Positions 1-8,474 of a DNA stretch of 64,000 nucleotides are shown here, in pieces (position 1 is the first letter of the stretch; the number at the start of each line of letters is the position of its first letter). The stretch covers positions 1 through 64,000 of the forward strand of contig NZ_JAVJSC010000008.1 of NCBI RefSeq assembly GCF_040219635.1, written 5' to 3'. The DNA is from Pyruvatibacter sp. (lineage in GTDB: Bacteria > Pseudomonadota > Alphaproteobacteria > CGMCC-115125). The notes below the pieces were generated by a model, which ran no database searches, had not been told where the DNA came from, and saw only the letters and a program-made list of their open reading frames with translations. The translations under genes and the position numbers were made by a program.

Positions 1-1
1 A

Positions 2-346
2 CCCACCACCATCAACAGCATGAACATCACGTCTGTCAGGGCTGTGGCAGGTGTGGCAGCGCGCTACACCCACGAACTGGATAATGGCAGCCGGTTCCTG
101 CCCGAGGGCTATGTCCGCGCGCTGCAGGAACTTGCAGACCCCGGCCAGCCAATCTCAGGTTCGGTTGTGGGCGGTGGCACGTTCATCTCAAGCCCCACCA
201 AGCGCGACAAGTTCTCCACCGGGCTCGGCGCAGGCTTCACCTATGAGTTCACGGACGTGTTCTCCGTACGCCTGCTCTACGACGGCGAGTTCCAGGACGA
301 TTACCGCGAGGACTCAGTCACCGCTGCGGTGCGCCTGGAATTCTAG
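2..346 (+). CDS. C-terminal part of an outer-membrane beta-barrel protein (5' end outside window)
   Basis: The reading frame is open from base 2 to the stop at 344-346, so the gene starts left of the window. What remains looks like the last strands of an autotransporter or porin-type barrel: alternating hydrophobic/polar stretches (GLGAGFTYEF, FSVRLLYDGEF) and a final strand ending in a C-terminal phenylalanine (AAVRLEF), the usual BAM recognition end. The passenger or first strands are not visible, so the exact family and the true start cannot be given; the first in-frame ATG at 20 is probably internal. Its last 29 bases overlap the convergent lactonase-like gene. Another barrel gene with the same type of end lies at 30334-32208. 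Confidence 0.6.
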   Translation, partial: PTTINSMNITSVRAVAGVAARYTHELDNGSRFLPEGYVRALQELADPGQPISGSVVGGGTFISSPTKRDKFSTGLGAGFTYEFTDVFSVRLLYDGEFQDDYREDSVTAAVRLEF

Positions 347-1226
347 CCAGCGTCATTTTGCCAACCTGTGCGCGTGCTGTGGGGCCCGCGCACAGGTTGG
401 TCTCAAATATAAACAGATGACCGGCCTGAGCGTCGCTGGGTGTGGTGCCCTGTTTGGCCGACGTTACGAACATCAGGTTGCCGGCAGGCCCACCAAGCGC
501 TGGACAGGTGGGATTGTGTGTCGGCACCTGAAGCGCGTGAGTTCTGGTTCCGGTAGGATCCGTCGCCACAACGCGCCCCTCGCCCCAGTGCGCAAACCAA
601 TGGGTGCCAGCAGCATCTGTTATCGCGCCATCCGGTTCTCCATCAGCAACCGTTGTAAAAACCTGCCAGTCGCCAAGGGTGCCTGTATCGGCATCGTAGG
701 GGCATTTGAGTATCTGGCGCGTGGGGCTGTCGGTGAAGTACATGGTCCGCCCGTCAGGGGCCCAGCAAAGACCATTTGAGATGCGGATACCTTCCTTCTT
801 GATATCCAAAATTCCGTCTTTTCCTGTGCGGTAAAGCCTGCCTGAGGGCACAAGGTCCTCTGACATGGAGCCCACCCAAAAGCGGCCCTTGGGGTCTGTA
901 CGGCCATCGTTTAGGCGAAGGCTTCCGCCGAGTTCTTGTGGCTGATGCAGCCAGCGTACGTGGTTTTTGTCGGGCGCATAGATGGCGATGCCGGATGCAA
1001 AGGCTGCTAGGATTTCTTGGTCGGTGCCGCTCAGAAAGCTGAAGGAGCAAAGCCGTTCCGGCGTTTCATAAACGGTAAGGGCTAGGGATGGCCATGCGAG
1101 CCGATACAACCGGCAGGATTGAACGTCCGTCCACCAAACGCTCTGGTCGCTGTCGCGCCATAGAACACACTCACCGAGCACATTACCAACGCAGATTGTT
1201 TCTATGAGACCTGCTTGGAGACCCAA
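318..1226 (-). CDS. SMP-30/gluconolactonase/LRE family protein (regucalcin-like lactonase)
   Basis: A 302-residue protein of the SMP-30/regucalcin six-bladed propeller family, whose members hydrolyse sugar lactones with one divalent metal ion. Family blocks are clear: GECVLW near residue 18, RLNDGRTDPKGRFWVGSM around 104-121, SNGLCWAPDG around 150-159 and EPDGAITDA around 197. Glu19, Asn151 and Asp199 fall where regucalcin binds metal. The start is a TTG preceded by AGGAAG. No signal peptide, so probably cytoplasmic. The last 29 bases overlap the convergent barrel gene, and the tail beyond the last propeller block is not needed for the fold. The substrate cannot be told from sequence. Confidence 0.85.
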   Translation of the reverse strand: MGLQAGLIETICVGNVLGECVLWRDSDQSVWWTDVQSCRLYRLAWPSLALTVYETPERLCSFSFLSGTDQEILAAFASGIAIYAPDKNHVRWLHQPQELGGSLRLNDGRTDPKGRFWVGSMSEDLVPSGRLYRTGKDGILDIKKEGIRISNGLCWAPDGRTMYFTDSPTRQILKCPYDADTGTLGDWQVFTTVADGEPDGAITDAAGTHWFAHWGEGRVVATDPTGTRTHALQVPTHNPTCPALGGPAGNLMFVTSAKQGTTPSDAQAGHLFIFETNLCAGPTARAQVGKMTLARIPGAPQR

Positions 1227-1449
1227 GTTCTTCCTACCTCAGTGTCGGGTGTCATTTTGATGATGTAACAATTTGCCGTTCCGCTGTCGCATGCCGATGG
1301 TGGCTGTTGTCACTGTGGGATTGTTGCGAACCGATGCCTTTAGAAATGCCATTCATTGCTATTGGAGAGTGCCATGGTAGAGTTTTTTCAATCAAAGGTT
1401 GAGATGGTCGCAACGCCCATCGCCTTGATTGTCCCGGGGGGACACAACA

Positions 1450-1905
1450 ATGACACGCCTCACAAACAGAAAAAACAATGGTGTATTGGCTAGCATGCGT
1501 CGAGCATGGACAGCAGCTCTTCTGGCTTTGGGTTTCTTTGGCTTGGGCACTTTGTCCGCGGCTGCTCAGACCAACTCGCCTGAGCCATATCTATTGATCA
1601 TATCCGTGACTGCTGAAGATGCCACGTTGGGAAGCGACGCTGATGAGGTCTATTTCTTGTTCAGCAGCGGCGAACGTCATCCTGAAGGCACTCATACGAT
1701 CCGGTCCGGCGAAACGTGGGAACCACATTACTTCATGAGTGCTGCCAAGGAGATAAGCGTTTCATTGATGGAAAGCGATATGCTGGGTACCGATGATGTG
1801 ATCGGTACATTCAAGATCACGCCGGACAACGCATACGGACGGTTTACCGAACGCATGGTCGGTGACTTTTCATCTTACGTCGTGATCTTTGAAGTGCGGC
1901 GCTAG
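1450..1905 (+). CDS. Exported protein of unknown function
   Basis: About 151 residues. A positively charged N-terminus is followed by a hydrophobic core (AALLALGFFGLGTLSAAA) and a likely signal-peptidase site before QTNSPEP, so it is predicted to be exported. The mature part is rich in acidic residues and short beta-like segments (YLLIISVTAED, VIGTFKI, YVVIFEVRR). SLMESDMLGTDDVIG faintly recalls the edge strands of C2-like beta-sandwiches, which is only an impression. The ATG at 1450 is preceded by a GGGGGGA ribosome-binding site; an in-frame TTG at 1429 would place that site inside the gene. I do not recognise the family. The last 15 bases, including the stop codon, are repeated in tandem just downstream. 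Confidence 0.6.
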   Translation: MTRLTNRKNNGVLASMRRAWTAALLALGFFGLGTLSAAAQTNSPEPYLLIISVTAEDATLGSDADEVYFLFSSGERHPEGTHTIRSGETWEPHYFMSAAKEISVSLMESDMLGTDDVIGTFKITPDNAYGRFTERMVGDFSSYVVIFEVRR

Positions 1906-1920
1906 GAAGTGCAGCGCTAG
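1891..1920. repeat. 15-bp tandem duplication of a gene end including the stop codon
   Basis: GAAGTGCGGCGCTAG (1891-1905), the last codons and TAG of the exported-protein gene, is followed immediately by GAAGTGCAGCGCTAG (1906-1920), with one mismatch. A perfect palindrome GTGATCTTGATCAC follows at 1921-1934. Confidence 0.85.
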
Positions 1921-1965
1921 GTGATCTTGATCACGTAGCTTTTGCCCCTTTCCCGCTTCTTTTCG

Positions 1966-3207
1966 CTATCGAAGCGGGCGTGCGGGTATCCACATGCTCT
2001 CGACGCGGTCGCTGCCGTCCATCGCCCAGTCGATTTCCTGGGCGGTGCATTGCAGCGGCTCGTCGAGCGGCTCGTCCGCTAGAATGTTGGTACAAAAATC
2101 CGGGTAGTCACGGGACGGATAGGAGAATTCAGCCTCACTGCCATCCTCCTTTAGTGCGTCAGCCACCCTTTGGTAAAATGCCTTCGCCTGCTCAACCCCC
2201 GTCAGGCCAACCGGCTGGATCGCCAGGTCAGGCTTTTTCTCCGACATTATTTCCCAATAGTCAGTGCCCGAGGCACTTGAGTATCCAGCATTGGCCCCAC
2301 CGGCAGGCCGCCTGAGGACGTCCGGGTCCGCCCGCAATACCCTGTTGCAGAGCAGCTTCAAAGATTTCCGCATCTCGGCAGTGGCTGCGACTGTCTTGTC
2401 GTTAGCATCATCGACTCTCGCGACCGCTGTTCGGCTCAGTGACCATTGCTTGATCAAATCAGCGCTATGTTGCGTCAGGCACCGGAACCGCCAGTCCTCC
2501 GCGTTCAGATCAGCGGGGCGGTGCAGCTTCCATGAAATAAGATCCATGCTGTAGTGCCATTCGATCTTCTCGGTACCGCATTCAGAACCGACTGGTTCAG
2601 ATCGTTGCACATGAGACGCCGAGTAGGTGTCACCGATCATGTGCATGAAATTGCCAAACTTCCGCGCGCTCTGGTCGTTGTCCTCGTGCGCAAGAGAGAC
2701 GCACAGAAACTGCGAGGCATTGAGAAGGATTTTGTTACGCACACCCTGATTGGTGTCGTAGGAATAAATTTCTACATCAAGCCGGTTATCCATCAGATCA
2801 CTCTGGGGTAGCCGTGTAGCTTGTGCGAGTGCTTTCTGGTCATCCTCCGAGTCGGTGTAAATTGGTGCCGTTGGATTGGGGCTGCCATGGATCGACTGGG
2901 CTGCGATGCGGATCGTCGCGACATCGCGCTGCTTGCCGTATGAGCCGGGCTCCACCCGCTGCTTGAGCATCTGCAATGAGGAAAAAGCAAGATCGTCAGG
3001 CTCAAGAACGCCTTCAATCATTTCTTCGAGAACGTCATCGGAAAGTTCGACGCCATACTCGGCTACACAAATCCGCGCGCCCTCGACAATCGACTCTTCG
3101 TGGTTGTCCGGCGAATAGGCAGCTGCGGATGTCACGGGCCCAAACGCAAGTGCACCAATAAGCGGAACCGTAAGTGCGCGCAAATTGCGCAGAGGGAATA
3201 AGGCCAT
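1966..3207 (-). CDS. Secreted zinc-phospholipase C/S1-P1-nuclease-like protein (HxxxD-x5-H motif)
   Basis: 413 residues with a Sec signal peptide (hydrophobic 10-28, cleavage near SAAA-YSP). The mature start carries a His (YSPDNH, His36). The block SLAHEDNDQSARKFGNFMHMIGD followed by TYSASHV contains His174, His189, Asp193 and His199; HxxxD then His six residues on is the zinc-ligand spacing of bacterial zinc phospholipase C and S1/P1 nucleases. Further His residues (218, 229) could complete the site. Substrate, whether phospholipid or nucleic acid, is not shown. The start has a strong AAGGAGG ribosome-binding site. It converges on the gene at 1450 and sits upstream of, and divergent from, the lipoxygenase. 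The protein at 5927-7591 has the same signature. Confidence 0.65.
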   Translation of the reverse strand: MALFPLRNLRALTVPLIGALAFGPVTSAAAYSPDNHEESIVEGARICVAEYGVELSDDVLEEMIEGVLEPDDLAFSSLQMLKQRVEPGSYGKQRDVATIRIAAQSIHGSPNPTAPIYTDSEDDQKALAQATRLPQSDLMDNRLDVEIYSYDTNQGVRNKILLNASQFLCVSLAHEDNDQSARKFGNFMHMIGDTYSASHVQRSEPVGSECGTEKIEWHYSMDLISWKLHRPADLNAEDWRFRCLTQHSADLIKQWSLSRTAVARVDDANDKTVAATAEMRKSLKLLCNRVLRADPDVLRRPAGGANAGYSSASGTDYWEIMSEKKPDLAIQPVGLTGVEQAKAFYQRVADALKEDGSEAEFSYPSRDYPDFCTNILADEPLDEPLQCTAQEIDWAMDGSDRVESMWIPARPLR

Positions 3208-3370
3208 AATGCCTCCTTATGGTGCGTGCCGGGTCTGATTTGACGGCTCGCTTCTTGTTTTATGGACATCAGGAGTGTTGACCGAAACGAAACTGACTTG
3301 AGCCCTTAGATTTCCTCCAGGCATGAGCAGAGTGCGTCTTGAGTAGGAGCAGGTTAGTAGGAGCGCGACG

Positions 3371-3683
3371 ATGACGCGATCAAGGTTCACTGAAGAGCAG
3401 AACATCGCGATCCTGCGAGAGCGGGATGAAGACAGTGTTCATCAAGCCAGGCTCTCCCTATGACAACGGATATAACCAACACTTCAACGGGCAACAACGT
3501 TGCGAATGCCTGAGTGTGGACCTGCTCAACGATCTTTGAGAAGCCAAAACCTTCATCGTATGCTGATGCTGCCACTACAACACCGTACGCCGACATGCCT
3601 CTCTTGGCTATAGGTCGCCGGCACCTGAGCCATCTCGTCGGCAAATCTGGCCTCCCTTCAAAGGAGCGCAAATGCGTGCTTAA
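3371..3683 (+). mobile_element. Decayed IS3-family insertion sequence (fused orfA start and orfB tail)
   Basis: The ATG at 3371 begins MTRSRFTEEQNIAILRE, the typical start of an IS3-family OrfA, but the frame closes after 30 codons. From 3426 another frame reads FIKPGSPYDNGYNQHFN, then HYNTVRRHASLGYRSPAP: the C-terminal catalytic region of the IS3 OrfB (DDE) transposase. It is broken by TGA codons before EAKTF and within VC*CCHYN, and ends at TAA 3681-3683. Most of the element is deleted, because orfA residue ~20 is joined to the orfB tail. No complete terminal inverted repeats were found. The relic lies about 105 bp upstream of the lipoxygenase gene, which suggests past transposon activity here. 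Confidence 0.8.
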
Positions 3684-3788
3684 GAGGTGGTTGTGCTAGT
3701 GGGGACTCGTCAAGTGAACTAATCAACGCTACCGTCTGAAACAGTGGACGCTGCGGTCCGTTCTTTCGCTCTTTTTGAAAGCTAGACC

Positions 3789-5711
3789 ATGGCAACCAAA
3801 TCACGCCTGACGATCAATCGCCGCCTTGCACTAGGCGGCGCGTTATCCTTGCCGTTTGTAACAACTGCATGGGCACGAGTCGACGTGTCCTTACCGCAAG
3901 ACGCATGTGGTTCGGGGCAGTCTCGCGTGATAGAAAATGTCTATGAATTCGATTTAGACGGGAAACCTGTCGAGTGGGACTATCCCTCAGGTAAGGCATC
4001 TTCAAACGGATTGACGCTAAAAGGTTTGGGTTTGCAGAGGACCGGATCTGAAAAGAAAACGAATTCCGGCTTTACAGATACATCGGCGCTCGCGGATCGT
4101 TTTTTAAACATGGGCGAGTATGTGGATTGGCACCCAACATCTTTGTGGGCACTTCAGTTTGGTGCAAAAGCCGCTATCGCCTTGGACCGTGATGAGGATG
4201 TCACCGCCGCGACAGAGATTTCCGATCAATATTTTTCATTCCAAAGGGTCGGAGGCGTGCACCCTTGCATGCTTGAAAGGGTTGTCAGTGATCGTGATTT
4301 CAGTACGTTCATTCAGCCAGGGTCTGACTATTACATGGTGGACTACCATGCGCTCAGTACACTGAGGGACAATGCCAGCGTCAGTGACAGTGAAGAACAT
4401 GGCGAAAGACAGAGACGTCGATATGGTTATCAGCCCAAAGCACTCTTTGTTGTCGTAGACGGACAATTGAAGCCCTTGGCGATTTTGATCCGCCGTGAAA
4501 ACAAGGCGGAACTCGTTGAGCCTGAGGATCCCAACTGGCAAATCGCGAAATTTGTCGTGCAGAACGCTGACTTCAACCAGCATCAGTTGGTGGGACATTT
4601 AGGACGGACGCATCTTTGGATGGAAGCACTTGCTGTTTCGACCGGCATTTGCCTTCCAAAAGACGTTCACCCCATCAGCAAATTGTTGAGGCCGCATCTT
4701 GAAGGAACGATCAACATTACGGATTTTGCGACCACCGACCTCATCAACATAAGTCCCCAAAGCAACAATGGCGGCATATTCGACCACAACTTCACGGGCA
4801 CTATGGCGTCCAATTTTCAGCACATCGCAGAAGAGGTCTTCGGACTTTATGATCAAGGCAAACTGGATTCAGATCCGCAACTGGCCCAAAGAGTTAGAAA
4901 CCTCTTCAACGAGAATATTTTCCCCCGTGACATTGCCAACCGTGGCGTCGGGCATTTCAGGACGGAAAAAATAAGTCGTGATGGCGAACCGTCCTCTGCG
5001 CTGATCGATATTGATGTTCTACATGCATATCCAGGCCCCGAAGGGGCGAAAGGACTCGGCTTTTCCTATCCATATTTGGAAGATGGCAGCCTGCTATGGA
5101 ACGCGATTACGGATTGGGTTTGCCGTTATGTGTCGGTCTATTACGCCGCCGATCTTGATGTCGAAAACGACTGCGAACTGCAGCACTGGGCTCAAACAAT
5201 TGTCAGGGACGGCAAAATTCTAGGCTTTGGCGAATATCAAAATGGGCGCACGAACGAAGCCAAAATTTTGACCCGCTCCTATCTTGTTCAAGCTGTCTCG
5301 GCGATGATTTTTACGGCTTCCGCACAACACTCTGCCGTTAACTTTCCACAAGCTGACTTTGGCCATGTCATGCCTGCAGGTCTTTATCATGACTACTTTG
5401 GAAATGAGCCGGGATCGCTGTCGGACTACCTTCCGAATGCAAAGCATTTCAAAGAGGTTATGGAGTTGTGGAGTGTTTTATCAGCCTCACAATATACGAC
5501 GCTCGGCAAGTACCATGACAACACATCGTCAGGAAAGAAGCTCAGGTCCGTCGACGACTACTTCGACAATAGGGCTGTGCGCGATTCATTAAAACAATTC
5601 CGGCGTACCCTGGAAAACATTGATGAGACGATATCAGAACGAGGCGCGATCGGCGGCTATCGCTACGACTATCTGCGGCCGTCATTGATTCCCCAAAGCG
5701 TAAACGTGTAG
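3789..5711 (+). CDS. Secreted bacterial lipoxygenase
   Basis: 640 residues, a lipoxygenase: an enzyme that adds O2 to polyunsaturated fatty acids at a non-heme metal. The block NADFNQHQLVGHLGRTH followed by LWMEALA carries His270 and His275 (HxxxxH spacing); QHSAVNFPQ gives His514 and Asn518. The fifth ligand is the C-terminal carboxylate, here Val640 (IPQSVNV), whereas animal, plant and most bacterial enzymes end in Ile; fungal manganese lipoxygenases end in Val. Ala314 aligns with the stereocontrol (Coffa) position, and Ala there usually means S products. The N-terminus has a twin-arginine-like NRRLALGG plus hydrophobic core, so export is predicted. No PLAT domain, as in Pseudomonas LoxA. 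Hand count of 4801-4860 gives 28 G/C of 60, well below the core genes, consistent with transfer. Confidence 0.93.
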   Translation: MATKSRLTINRRLALGGALSLPFVTTAWARVDVSLPQDACGSGQSRVIENVYEFDLDGKPVEWDYPSGKASSNGLTLKGLGLQRTGSEKKTNSGFTDTSALADRFLNMGEYVDWHPTSLWALQFGAKAAIALDRDEDVTAATEISDQYFSFQRVGGVHPCMLERVVSDRDFSTFIQPGSDYYMVDYHALSTLRDNASVSDSEEHGERQRRRYGYQPKALFVVVDGQLKPLAILIRRENKAELVEPEDPNWQIAKFVVQNADFNQHQLVGHLGRTHLWMEALAVSTGICLPKDVHPISKLLRPHLEGTINITDFATTDLINISPQSNNGGIFDHNFTGTMASNFQHIAEEVFGLYDQGKLDSDPQLAQRVRNLFNENIFPRDIANRGVGHFRTEKISRDGEPSSALIDIDVLHAYPGPEGAKGLGFSYPYLEDGSLLWNAITDWVCRYVSVYYAADLDVENDCELQHWAQTIVRDGKILGFGEYQNGRTNEAKILTRSYLVQAVSAMIFTASAQHSAVNFPQADFGHVMPAGLYHDYFGNEPGSLSDYLPNAKHFKEVMELWSVLSASQYTTLGKYHDNTSSGKKLRSVDDYFDNRAVRDSLKQFRRTLENIDETISERGAIGGYRYDYLRPSLIPQSVNV

Positions 5712-5926
5712 CTGGAGCCGCTGCATAGTCAGAGGTAACCGCAGTTGAACTGACACAAGACCTTATCGGTCCGCCAGTTAGTTCAAGTGACCGCCGCTTG
5801 CATAATTGATGTTTTGCAGTGTAGCGAGCGCTTCGGGACGGAATGGCGCCGGCTGCCTAGCGGTCGCACCAGCGTCAAAATCCGAATAAGTCAGTTGTCC
5901 TTCTGACAATGCCCTTGGTGCCGGTC

Positions 5927-7591
5927 CTAGAGCTCGGACGCGGCCTTGAGCCTAACGGTCTGCGGCGGCGTGCCATCGTCCCATGCCTGCTCACAGCCTT
6001 CCTTGAGCAGGCTCGACGATGGCCCATCGATGGCCGAACGGCCTGTGCAGTTTGGCAATAGGCGCTCATCATCAAGCGTTGAAGGTGGAAGCCCCAGCAG
6101 TTCGAGTATGAGTGGGGCGTAGCTGACCCACCGAAACGCTGCCGGCGTCCCGTCTGAGTTGTCAGGTGCAAAGCAACGCTCTGGATGCGCCTCATTGTCG
6201 ACGCAGGCATTGCGAAGCTCGATGGGAATATCCGCCAACGCCTCGAATAGGGCTGGTGACATGGAGAGCTTTGCGGCATCGCTGCCCTCCAGGACAGCCT
6301 GATAGCCGTCAAAGAGAGACAGGATGGAATCTTCAACAGCTACTGATGTCCATTCGCCCTGTCCGGGGTTCAGACGCTTGTTGCCCTGGTATTCGTACAA
6401 GTCACCGTCCCCCAAAGCCCGCCAGATGTGCGGCAGGTCGCTATGGGGGCGCTGCGTTGTCAAACCAAACTGCGCGGCGCGTGACTTGAGGTTTCGAGCC
6501 TCAGCGCCAGCGGCGTTGAAATTATTGTGGAAATTACTCTCGTAACGAGCGTTGCGTATGGTGTTTGACTGCGGCCCCGTCAATACATCCAGATCATTGT
6601 CATCTGCCTTTGGGACGGCCCTAAACACCGGACTGCGGCGCAATTGGCCGTCCCGGGGCCCGCCGCCGGAGAATGTTGTTCCCCATATTTCCGCCTGCCA
6701 CTTGGGAAACGGCGCATTGCGCTGGTCGTTTCCTGTAAGCATAACGTTGGTGGTTTCATAGCGATCTACCAGAACATGTCCTGGGGCAAACAGGTCGGTC
6801 AGACTATGAAGTGCGTGCCCTTCGTAATGCATGGCCTTCCAGATCAGGATGTCCCGCTTGTTGGGGTCGGTCTGTGTGGCGGCCTGGGCCATCAGGTAAA
6901 AAGCCTGGCGGTGCATGGCGACATACCAGCGCAAAGCTGTTGGCCCAAAATGCCAGTGATTGCCCTTGGCTATCTTGTAGAACTCATCACTCCACGCGCC
7001 TTGCGTATTCTTGCCTTCAATCACGCCCCTGTTCGTCAGGAGGACGGTGCTGGCCTGACTTGTAATCAGGTGATCGTCCCAAAAGTTCCATCCCTGTGCC
7101 AGATCTTTCATCGCGGCATACCGGGCCTTTTGAAAGGTAGCCTCGTCGTATGTGACAGGTAAGGGAGAGGGCGTATCTGTCAGGCGGCAATCGTTGTTGG
7201 TCGCCTTGGCGTCACAGGTGATTATGCGCCTGAAGTCACCGTAAAGTGAGACCAGGTCACCGAACGTGAACCACTCGCCTGAAGATTTGTCTGCTGCACC
7301 AACCCAGACAACCAAAGGCGTGTCGACTTCATGGGCGGCCTCGCGCGGAACATATGAACCGTTGAACCGCGGGTCGTCGGGAATGTCTTCGCGCACCACC
7401 CTGCGAATCTCACCCTCTTCGCTTTTCGTCTTCAAGAGGTGCGAATTCGCAAGGGTAGCTTTTATATGTGGCAGCGCTGCTTCGGACCCTAGATCCCCTA
7501 CAGCCTTGTGTTCTTCTGGATTGAAGGCGCTTGCCGGCCCTGTTGTGCTCAACAGGGCATATGCGACAGCAATCAGAATGAATCGGTCCAT
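5927..7591 (-). CDS. Secreted zinc-phospholipase C-like protein, larger homologue (HxxxD-x5-H motif)
   Basis: 554 residues with a signal peptide (hydrophobic 4-20, cleavage near SA-FNPEEH). The mature N-terminus again places a His a few residues in (FNPEEHK, His28). NHWHFGPTALRWYVAMHRQ precedes WKAMHYEGHALHSLTDLF and APGHV, giving His255, His259, His262, Asp266 and His272; His262-xxx-Asp266-x5-His272 is the zinc signature of the phospholipase C/S1-P1 fold. It is about twice the length of classical zinc phospholipase C, with an unassigned C-terminal half holding Cys pairs. It runs toward the lipoxygenase gene and ends 215 bp from its stop. The start has GAGG eight bases upstream. Catalytic activity is inferred from the motif only. 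Confidence 0.65.
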   Translation of the reverse strand: MDRFILIAVAYALLSTTGPASAFNPEEHKAVGDLGSEAALPHIKATLANSHLLKTKSEEGEIRRVVREDIPDDPRFNGSYVPREAAHEVDTPLVVWVGAADKSSGEWFTFGDLVSLYGDFRRIITCDAKATNNDCRLTDTPSPLPVTYDEATFQKARYAAMKDLAQGWNFWDDHLITSQASTVLLTNRGVIEGKNTQGAWSDEFYKIAKGNHWHFGPTALRWYVAMHRQAFYLMAQAATQTDPNKRDILIWKAMHYEGHALHSLTDLFAPGHVLVDRYETTNVMLTGNDQRNAPFPKWQAEIWGTTFSGGGPRDGQLRRSPVFRAVPKADDNDLDVLTGPQSNTIRNARYESNFHNNFNAAGAEARNLKSRAAQFGLTTQRPHSDLPHIWRALGDGDLYEYQGNKRLNPGQGEWTSVAVEDSILSLFDGYQAVLEGSDAAKLSMSPALFEALADIPIELRNACVDNEAHPERCFAPDNSDGTPAAFRWVSYAPLILELLGLPPSTLDDERLLPNCTGRSAIDGPSSSLLKEGCEQAWDDGTPPQTVRLKAASEL

Positions 7592-7687
7592 TGTCAGGCC
7601 TCGTTTCTGGCGCCTGCGTAGCCGGGGGTTCAGCAGGGATTGCGTAGAAGTTGAAAGACTACGCGTCGCGCTAGCGCCACGCCGCGT

Positions 7688-8410
7688 CTAGTTTCCTTCG
7701 CCACTTGCACCCAACTGCCGCAGGCTCAGGGCCTGGCGGGCCGTTCTGTCCATCATGCAAAGATCGCCAGAAATAAAGGAGACGGTACCGCCTTTGAACG
7801 CATGGCTTAAAGGACAGTAGCTCTGCACGAACTTATTCCAAAGGCGCTGCGCGTCACGCAATTGGGATTTGTGTTCGTCTGACTCAAGTGACGCCATGAG
7901 CGCGCGGTAATCTTCGTTGAGGAGACTGTCCCATGCTGCAAATTCGCGATGAATGCACTGGCGCATGGCAGCCGTTGTTCCATTCTCTGGACGCGCCATG
8001 CATTCATCCGAGTACGTATTGATGCACGTCGTTGTGTCACGCCCGTCGTTTTCTGCCGTGTCTATGCAGCTCCTGATCGCGGCGCCAGCCTCCGCATCAA
8101 GCATTTCGTTGTCTTCATCGCTGTTGCCGTGCATGGGAGCTATGGCGTCTTCGCCTGCAAACGTATCATCTGCACCCATCTGTGCGTCGGCTTCATTGGC
8201 CATTTCAAACAGCGTCTGGATATCACCTTCGCATTCGGGCAGCACCTTTTGCCATTGTGCTTCGCCAACAAGGCACTCATTAGCCTGGGCATCACCACAT
8301 ATGTCGGAGAAGTTCTGCAGGCATTTTTCTTCAAGCCCTTGAGCGAAGCCCAAGGTGGTGAAAAATGATGCCGCCGCAATGCCGTAGAAGAGGGATGGGA
8401 GAGATCGCAT
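7688..8410 (-). CDS. Secreted LprI/DUF1311-domain protein
   Basis: 240 residues with a signal peptide (hydrophobic 6-22, then AQGLEEKC). The C-terminal part shows the LprI (DUF1311) pattern: paired Cys (CINTYSDEC, RQCIHREFAAWD), then LLNEDYRALMASL, LRDAQRLWNKF and a Cys in QSYCPL. Some family members bind and inhibit lysozymes in the cell envelope; whether this one does is not shown. An acidic linker (about residues 70-105) separates an N-terminal cysteine-containing segment from the domain. It lies 96 bp upstream of the zinc-phospholipase-like gene on the same strand and could be co-transcribed with it. Confidence 0.75.
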   Translation of the reverse strand: MRSLPSLFYGIAAASFFTTLGFAQGLEEKCLQNFSDICGDAQANECLVGEAQWQKVLPECEGDIQTLFEMANEADAQMGADDTFAGEDAIAPMHGNSDEDNEMLDAEAGAAIRSCIDTAENDGRDTTTCINTYSDECMARPENGTTAAMRQCIHREFAAWDSLLNEDYRALMASLESDEHKSQLRDAQRLWNKFVQSYCPLSHAFKGGTVSFISGDLCMMDRTARQALSLRQLGASGEGN

Positions 8411-8474
8411 GGATAAACGCCTTTATGTTGTTTTTTTATCGGCAAGATCACGACCTCAGCGTGCACTGCTGGTC

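Noticed and set aside
1921..1934. GTGATCTTGATCAC palindrome as a CRP/FNR operator
   Set aside because: It lies between convergent gene ends, not upstream of a promoter, and does not match TTGAT-N4-ATCAA or TGTGA-N6-TCACA.
1951..1979. CCCGCTTC/GAAGCGGG hairpin as an intrinsic terminator
   Set aside because: The arms pair, but no T run follows on either strand and the hairpin overlaps the end of the minus-strand gene; not called with confidence.
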